Positions 59,659-64,000 of a DNA stretch of 64,000 bases are shown here, one piece after another. The stretch spans positions 62,001 through 126,000 of the forward strand of contig NZ_BAABHD010000014.1 in NCBI RefSeq assembly GCF_039541915.1. The letters are read 5' to 3'. Each line of letters begins with the position of its first letter. Positions within the stretch are counted from its first letter, which is position 1. The DNA is from Nibrella saemangeumensis. GTDB taxonomy: Bacteria; Bacteroidota; Bacteroidia; Cytophagales; Spirosomataceae. Under the pieces are notes generated by a model. That model had not been told where the DNA came from. It saw only the letters and a list, made by a program, of their open reading frames with translations, and searched no databases. A program made the position numbers and the translations under genes.

Positions 59659-61107
59659 TTACGCCAACTGCTTTATGACACTGCGGAAATTGTCCAGCGC
59701 GGCTTCCAGATTCTCGACTATTTCCGTAGCCAGCACATCAGGATTGGGGAGGTTGTCGAGGTCGCCGAGGCTGTCGTCTTTCAGCCAGAAAATATCCAGA
59801 CTGGTTTTGTCACGGGCGATGATCTCGTCGTAGGTAAAGCGCCGGAACCGCTCCGTTTCCTGCCGGTCGGAGCGGTTTTCCGGTCGGTAGCAGGTGATAA
59901 AGTCCCGCAGATGGTCCAGCCGCAGCGGATTGGTCTTCAGCGTATGCTTGATGTTGGTGCGGTAATCGTATACCCACACGTGCCGGGTCCATGGGTCTTT
60001 GCTGGCGGGCTTATTGTCGAAGAACAGCACGTTAGCCTTTACGCCCTGGGCGTAGAAGATACCCGTCGGCAGGCGCAGGATCGTGTGCAGGTCGGTACTT
60101 TCGAGCAGCCGCTTCCGCACGGTCTCGCCGGCTCCGCCTTCAAACAGCACGTTGTCGGGCAGCACCACGGCGGCTTTGCCGTCAATCTTCAGCAGCGAGC
60201 GGATGTGCTGGAGGAAATTTAATTGTTTGTTGGAGGTGGTGGCCCAGAAATCCTGCCGCTGGTAGGTGAGTGTTTCCCGTTCCTGTTCGCCTTCCTCGTT
60301 GGTAAAGGTGGTGCTGCTTTTCTTGCCGAAGGGCGGATTGGCCAGCACGTAATCGACGCGTTGCGACGGCAGGCTAATGAGGCTGTCGTTACGCTGTACC
60401 GGCGGTTCTGAGTTGAGGTCACCGATGTTGTGCAGAAACAGGTTCATCAGGCACAGCCGCGTGGTGTTGGGTACGATTTCCCAGCCGTGGAAGGTCTCAT
60501 ACTTCAGAAAACGGAGCTGCTCCTTATCCAGCTTCTGTTTCACCAGAAAGTCGTAGGCCGACAGAAAGAAGCCGCCCGTGCCGCAACTGGGGTCGGCAAT
60601 GGTTTTCATCGGCTCAGGACGAATACATTCGACCATGGCTTTGATCAGCGGACGGGGCGTAAAATATTGCCCGGCCCCCGATTTGGTGTCTTCGGCGTTT
60701 TTCTCCAGCAGCCCTTCGTAGATGTCGCCTTTTACGTCGGCGTCAATGCCTGTCCAGGTCTCGGCGTTGATGAGCTGGATGAGCCGGTACAGCTTGGCGG
60801 GGTCCTGAATTTTGTTCTGGGCCTTGAAGAAGATCTGGCCGATCATGCCCGGCTGCTTGCCCAGTTCGTTCAGGATGTGCACGTAGTGGACTTCCAGTTC
60901 GGCTCCGTTCTTGTCGGTGAGGCTTTCCCAGTTGTACGCGGCCGGGATATGGGTGTCGCGGAAGTAGGGCGGCTTGCTGTATTCGTCGGCCATCTTCAGA
61001 AACAGCAGATACGTAAGCTGCTCCAGGTAATCGCCGTAGCCGACACCATCGTCGCGGAGGGTATTGCAGAAGTTCCAGACTTTCTGGACCAGGGCACTTG
61101 AACTCAT
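59659..61107 (-). CDS. hsdM: Type I restriction-modification methyltransferase subunit HsdM
   Basis: A 482-residue N6-adenine methyltransferase subunit. An N-terminal helical domain (LVQKVWNFCNTLRDDGVGYGDYLEQLTYLLFLKM) is followed by YFTPRPLIKAM, the S-adenosylmethionine motif ADPSCGTGGFFLSAYDFL and the catalytic motif VLANPPFGKK. The C-terminal region contacts HsdS. The length is normal and no frameshift is seen. In the same direction hsdS lies upstream, but a 1.1-kb repeat and transposase element separates them. HsdR is not in the window. Confidence 0.95.
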   Translation of the reverse strand: MSSSALVQKVWNFCNTLRDDGVGYGDYLEQLTYLLFLKMADEYSKPPYFRDTHIPAAYNWESLTDKNGAELEVHYVHILNELGKQPGMIGQIFFKAQNKIQDPAKLYRLIQLINAETWTGIDADVKGDIYEGLLEKNAEDTKSGAGQYFTPRPLIKAMVECIRPEPMKTIADPSCGTGGFFLSAYDFLVKQKLDKEQLRFLKYETFHGWEIVPNTTRLCLMNLFLHNIGDLNSEPPVQRNDSLISLPSQRVDYVLANPPFGKKSSTTFTNEEGEQERETLTYQRQDFWATTSNKQLNFLQHIRSLLKIDGKAAVVLPDNVLFEGGAGETVRKRLLESTDLHTILRLPTGIFYAQGVKANVLFFDNKPASKDPWTRHVWVYDYRTNIKHTLKTNPLRLDHLRDFITCYRPENRSDRQETERFRRFTYDEIIARDKTSLDIFWLKDDSLGDLDNLPNPDVLATEIVENLEAALDNFRSVIKQLA

Positions 61108-61186
61108 AAATAGAGATTAATTGGGTGGGTTGACGATTACATTGCGCTTAAGGCCCAAAAGATACATTAAATCCAAAAATAAATAG

Positions 61187-61319
61187 CGGCTTGGCCGTCA
61201 GCCCCTACGGGGCAACGGTGGCGCAGGGACGTGCCGGTGCTATTAACCGTAAACCCATACGGGGCAAATCTTCTGGAACAGCTGCCCCGTAGGGGCTTAC
61301 GGCCGAGGCCGGTTAATAG
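61187..61319. repeat. Left 52-bp palindromic repeat array
   Basis: Palindrome cores at 61201-61213, 61253-61265 (degenerate) and, in inverse orientation, 61284-61296. The unit is palindrome, ATTGGTGG-like segment, CGCAGG or TACGGG segment, then GTGCTATTAACCG. The first two cores are 52 bp apart. Confidence 0.8.
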
Positions 61320-61330
61320 ATCTGATTTGC

Positions 61331-61816
61331 TTACTGGTCGGGCTGTTGCGGGTAGTTATCGTAAAAATCAAAAACATACCGTGCGTCGTACGGCACCTCA
61401 AACCTTTCTAAAAACGCGATGTACTCGTCCCGAAATGTCCGTTTTCGGTGATGCTCTTCCTGATTAAGTACGTACTGTACCACATCTGTTACCTGCGACT
61501 GGGCATAAGTGAATGCGCCGTAACCTTCCTGCCAGCTAAAGGTCGAGCGGGTAATTCCTTTCTCTTTTACCCAAACGGAAGTGGCCTGTTTTACATCGCG
61601 TACCAGATCTGCAATTGGGAGGGTTGGGCTAAACCCGACGAAAAGGTGGGTATGGTCAGGCATACAATGGACGGCCAATAATTTCTGCCCCCGATTTTGT
61701 ACAATGCCCGTGATGTATTGGTGTAGTTCTTCTTTGCGGTGCCGGGGGATGAGGTGCTGTCGGCCTTTCACCGCAAATACAATCTGGACATATAATTGGG
61801 TATAGGTATTGGCCAT
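61331..61816 (-). CDS. IS200/IS605-like Y1 HUH transposase (RAYT-type)
   Basis: A 161-residue single-strand transposase. The ATG at 61816 (MANTYTQLYVQIVFAVKGR) is the usual start of this Bacteroidota family; 61846 adds ten atypical residues. The metal-binding HUH motif is His55-Thr-His57 in CMPDHTHLFVGF, and the likely nucleophile is Tyr115 in VVQYVLNQEEHH. SWQEGYGAFTYAQSQ is a family hallmark. All key residues are intact, so it may be active. It lies inside arrays of hairpin repeats, as RAYT proteins lie among REP elements, and is transcribed in the same direction as the hsd genes. Confidence 0.9.
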   Translation of the reverse strand: MANTYTQLYVQIVFAVKGRQHLIPRHRKEELHQYITGIVQNRGQKLLAVHCMPDHTHLFVGFSPTLPIADLVRDVKQATSVWVKEKGITRSTFSWQEGYGAFTYAQSQVTDVVQYVLNQEEHHRKRTFRDEYIAFLERFEVPYDARYVFDFYDNYPQQPDQ

Positions 61817-61877
61817 GGGGCATAAAAAGCAATTAGGTTTTATCAATAATCACAATATAGGTAAGCGACGCATGGGT

Positions 61878-62274
61878 AAGCCCCTACGGGGCATTGGTGG
61901 CGCAGGCATGTGGCGGTGCTATTAACCGGTAGCCCCTACGGGGCAATGGTGTTTCCAAAAGGCTCGGTCTTTCTATTAACCGTCAGCTCCTCCGGAGCTA
62001 AATGGATCGGCTAACTACCCCGGAGGGTCAGGCGGCCGATGCCGCTTCCGGTTAAGAAGCTGTCGACTTCAATGCCACACCACTGCCCCGTAGGGGTTTA
62101 CGGTTACTAGCACTGCCACGTTCCCGTCCAGCATTGCCCCGGAGGGATTTACGGTTAATAGCACTGCCACATGCCTGCGCCACCAATACCCCGTAGGGGT
62201 TCACGGTTAATAGCACTGCCACGTTCCCGTACCACCATTGCCCCGTAGGGGCTGACGGCAATGCCGGTTAATAG
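61878..62274. repeat. Right 52-bp palindromic repeat array
   Basis: Plus-oriented cores at 61880, 61932 and 61985 are followed by minus-oriented cores at 62017 (degenerate), 62085, 62136, 62188 and 62240. Steps are 51-53 bp within each orientation block. The variant AGCTCC-TCC-GGAGCT keeps its pairing by compensating changes. Units alternate between a GCAGGCATGTGGC and a GGGAACGTGGC middle. Confidence 0.85.
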
Positions 62275-62350
62275 CTCAATAGCCTGCATCATTCCCTGTT
62301 ATGCTGAAGATACAAACCTGGAAGGGCGACTCTTTTACAAAATAATGCTG

Positions 62351-63670
62351 CTAAAACAACGACAACTGCTCACTCTTGCCTCCACGGACACGGGGCTGGC
62401 TGCTGGTTGGGGAATCGGATATGGCTTCTTCAACGGCCCAATCGTCCGGCACTTCGCTGACCAACTTGCCGTCAAACGCCCGCTTCAGGATGCTTTGCCG
62501 CAGGGCTTCGGCCTGGGTTAGGCTTTGACGAATGGCGGCTTCCATAGCGTCGGCTTCGGATAGACGGGCTTCGATTTCGGTGACGATGCGGGTTTGGGTT
62601 TCCAGACCGGGGAGAGGGATTGATACAGATTTTATATCAGCACCTGAGATACCTGATTGTCCCGCCGTAGTCCTGATCCGACTTCGGATAAATGTTCGTG
62701 ATTCCCCTGAATTTGCGGTATAACAAACAAAATCTGGATTACAGAATTGTCCATTTAGTGTTACTCGAATTAATTTATCCGGATGAACAATAGGGTCATT
62801 ACTTCTCTGTCGGAAAACAGCACAAACTCCGGTGTAATCGATGCTACCATTATATCTTGTAAACAGAAGATCACCGTCGGATAAAATATAAGAGCTGTAT
62901 TCTTCTTTTTCTTCAAGAAATCGTACGTCATCGTAATAAACGTGATTAGGTCGTACTGCGCTTATACGAAATATTTTAAGACCAGCTTCCCGATCAGGCT
63001 TGGCTGATATGCCGTTGCGGATTTTTAGAGAGATTTCTCCCAACCTCACCCGTTCCCATCCCGGATTGCTGAGGTAATGATGCAGTACCGCCTGCCTGTA
63101 TGTCTTCAGCCGCTTCAGGGCGGTTTGCAACTCCTGCGTTCCGGCTTCCAGTTCAGAAAACAGTTCCTCAATTCGCTCAACGATCCGGCGCTGGATGGGG
63201 AGGGGTGGGAGGGGAATTGGTTGATCGAGTACATCGCTATTCCTTACTGCAGGATAGCTAGTACCTCGTTGAATCTCGTTCAGAGGCCGGAGAAACTGCT
63301 CTGTTAAAACATAGTAAAACAAATAACTACTGTGCAGCTGGGTGCCTCCTCTAAGCACGCAAAATCCTGTTGAGGCAATTTGATTATTGAGGATACCTGG
63401 AACTAAGGCTATATTTTTAAGGTAAGTCCGGACGGTTGAAAAAACTATGTCTCCTGCCTGAACAATTTGCTGGGCTCGTGAAGGCGCATTCTGCCAGCTA
63501 TATCTTTTCGGATTTACGATAGTGTATGTCTTGTTGTCAATCGCATCAATATCAATATAGGAGAACTCATCCGCCGGATTATTTAACTTACTTCCAGTTT
63601 TGTCTATTTTCAGACAAACTTCACTCAATTTTACCCACTTCCACCCTTCGGGCAACTGCACATCGTTCAT
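62351..63670 (-). CDS. hsdS: Type I restriction-modification specificity subunit HsdS
   Basis: A 439-residue subunit with two target-recognition domains. The first starts at LPEGWKWVKLSEVCLKI and ends in the conserved helix LPPLPIQRRIVERIEELFSELEAG. The second starts at PGWERVRLGEISLKIRNG and ends with LPGLETQTRIVTEIEARLSEADAMEAAI. The C-terminus reads SEQLSLF, common in complete HsdS proteins. It sets the DNA target for HsdM. It is upstream of hsdM, the reverse of the usual M-S order, with the REP-like element between. Confidence 0.94.
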   Translation of the reverse strand: MNDVQLPEGWKWVKLSEVCLKIDKTGSKLNNPADEFSYIDIDAIDNKTYTIVNPKRYSWQNAPSRAQQIVQAGDIVFSTVRTYLKNIALVPGILNNQIASTGFCVLRGGTQLHSSYLFYYVLTEQFLRPLNEIQRGTSYPAVRNSDVLDQPIPLPPLPIQRRIVERIEELFSELEAGTQELQTALKRLKTYRQAVLHHYLSNPGWERVRLGEISLKIRNGISAKPDREAGLKIFRISAVRPNHVYYDDVRFLEEKEEYSSYILSDGDLLFTRYNGSIDYTGVCAVFRQRSNDPIVHPDKLIRVTLNGQFCNPDFVCYTANSGESRTFIRSRIRTTAGQSGISGADIKSVSIPLPGLETQTRIVTEIEARLSEADAMEAAIRQSLTQAEALRQSILKRAFDGKLVSEVPDDWAVEEAISDSPTSSQPRVRGGKSEQLSLF

Positions 63671-63709
63671 AGGTCAAAAAATTACGCGGCAAGATACGGA
63701 TTCTGTTGT

Positions 63710-64000
63710 CTACTCCCTGACGAGGTCGTGGGCCTTGAGCTGAGCAGTGATCTGACTGTGGCTATCCTCGGAGACTTTTGTGCTAAACCATGATACCAGA
63801 AGACGCTTGAAAAAGCCCAGCTTGAAATTGGCGAGTGTGAGCTTTTTAAGCCGGGATTCAATCTCGTTGGAGTTCTTGATTAACAGGTCTTCTATTTCGG
63901 GGTAGGTTAATGCGGGCCAGCTCGGTTCCGGCTCCTGATCCTGGTTTAAGCGGCCCTGTGGGTCCACATCCGGGATAATAGGCACAAATGTTCTTGGGCT
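63710..64000 (-). CDS. C-terminal fragment of an unknown protein, upstream of hsdS
   Basis: The frame is open to the window edge (about 96 codons, no convincing start), so this is the 3' part of a longer gene. The visible part has a Pro-rich linker (VPIIPDVDPQGRLNQDQEPEPSWPAL) and a helical tail (YPEIEDLLIKNSNEIESRLKKLTLANFKLGFFKRLLVSWF). I do not recognise it, and it does not look like an HsdR C-terminus that I know. It lies 39 bases upstream of hsdS and may belong to the restriction operon. Confidence 0.55.
   Translation of the reverse strand, partial: SPRTFVPIIPDVDPQGRLNQDQEPEPSWPALTYPEIEDLLIKNSNEIESRLKKLTLANFKLGFFKRLLVSWFSTKVSEDSHSQITAQLKAHDLVRE

Larger units (their letters stand above)
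61187..62266. mobile_element. Composite REP-like element with IS200/RAYT-type transposase
   Basis: A 1080-bp unit between hsdS and hsdM. Its ends are 35-bp inverted repeats (61187-61221 and 62232-62266) with only three mismatches, each made of a CGGC-x-GCCG hairpin followed by GCCCC-TAC-GGGGC. Inside lie two arrays of about 52-bp palindrome-bearing repeats around a Y1 HUH transposase gene. No target-site duplication was recognised. It may be one mobile unit or a nest built by repeated REP-type insertions. Confidence 0.65.

Noticed and set aside
61878..62274. CRISPR-like periodicity (repeats every 51-53 bp)
   Set aside because: The whole unit is conserved, not only a repeat with unique spacers; the units occur in both orientations and contain perfect small palindromes. 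No cas genes are nearby.
63710..63985. Complete small gene starting at GTG 63985
   Set aside because: The frame stays open through that GTG to the window edge, so it is better read as the end of a longer gene.
1..64000. tRNA, rRNA or riboswitch genes
   Set aside because: The gaps were read for cloverleaf ends and known aptamer cores; none was convincing.

Overview
The window looks like chromosomal DNA of a GC-rich member of the Bacteroidota, order Cytophagales, most likely the Spirosomataceae (Spirosoma, Fibrella, Rudanella, Larkinella group). The grounds are three SusC/SusD pairs, a FecR-type regulator with an STN-bearing SusC, Bacteroidota promoter elements (TAnnTTTG at -7, TTG or TTTG near -33), almost no Shine-Dalgarno sequences and many envelope lipoproteins. 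The genus is an inference; there is no rRNA or tRNA in the window to test it.

Layout. 1-10 kb: edge of a DHFR/RibD-like reductase, a penicillin-acylase-family lipoprotein, an NFACT (RqcH-like) protein, a glycosyltransferase with an attenuator-like leader, and a Wzi-like capsule protein. 8.4-16 kb: an ECF sigma / membrane partner / Spy-like / PepSY-like cluster followed by a Gly-rich outer-membrane beta-barrel receptor, a family 2 glycosyltransferase and a lipoprotein L,D-transpeptidase. 16-23.5 kb: a SusC/SusD operon, a Tat-exported Gfo/Idh/MocA protein and a single-domain globin. 23.7-29 kb: a subtilase lipoprotein and an OmpR-type two-component system flanked by two nearly identical four-repeat operator arrays. 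29-40 kb: a LacI regulator divergent from a six-gene operon (SusC, SusD, GH30-like glycosidase, GntP permease, ABC-type binding protein, amidohydrolase). 40-52 kb: a propeller/HEAT/cytochrome c fusion and a TIM-barrel protein, convergent with a FecR-SusC-SusD-sulfatase operon. 52-59.6 kb: a sensor kinase and a ModE-like regulator, modABC, and a divergent TonB receptor. 59.6-64 kb: a type I restriction-modification locus in which hsdS and hsdM are separated by a 1.1-kb element carrying an IS200/RAYT-like HUH transposase inside arrays of a 52-bp palindromic repeat.

The most notable signals are regulatory or repeat-based. (1) Two arrays of four CTAAT/CTAAC half-sites, exactly 11 bp apart and each 15 bp from a CAnnTTTG -7 element, flank the OmpR-type system and predict its local regulon. 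(2) A CGTTAT-N12-ATAACG palindrome matching the classic ModE box overlaps the predicted modA promoter, and a second partial site overlaps a strong promoter of the TonB receptor; this ties an outer-membrane receptor to molybdate uptake. (3) The hsdS/hsdM interval holds a REP-like composite element with 35-bp terminal inverted repeats. (4) The glycosyltransferase has a promoter, a seven-codon leader ORF and an intrinsic terminator before its start.

No tRNA, rRNA, CRISPR array, prophage or replication origin was recognised.
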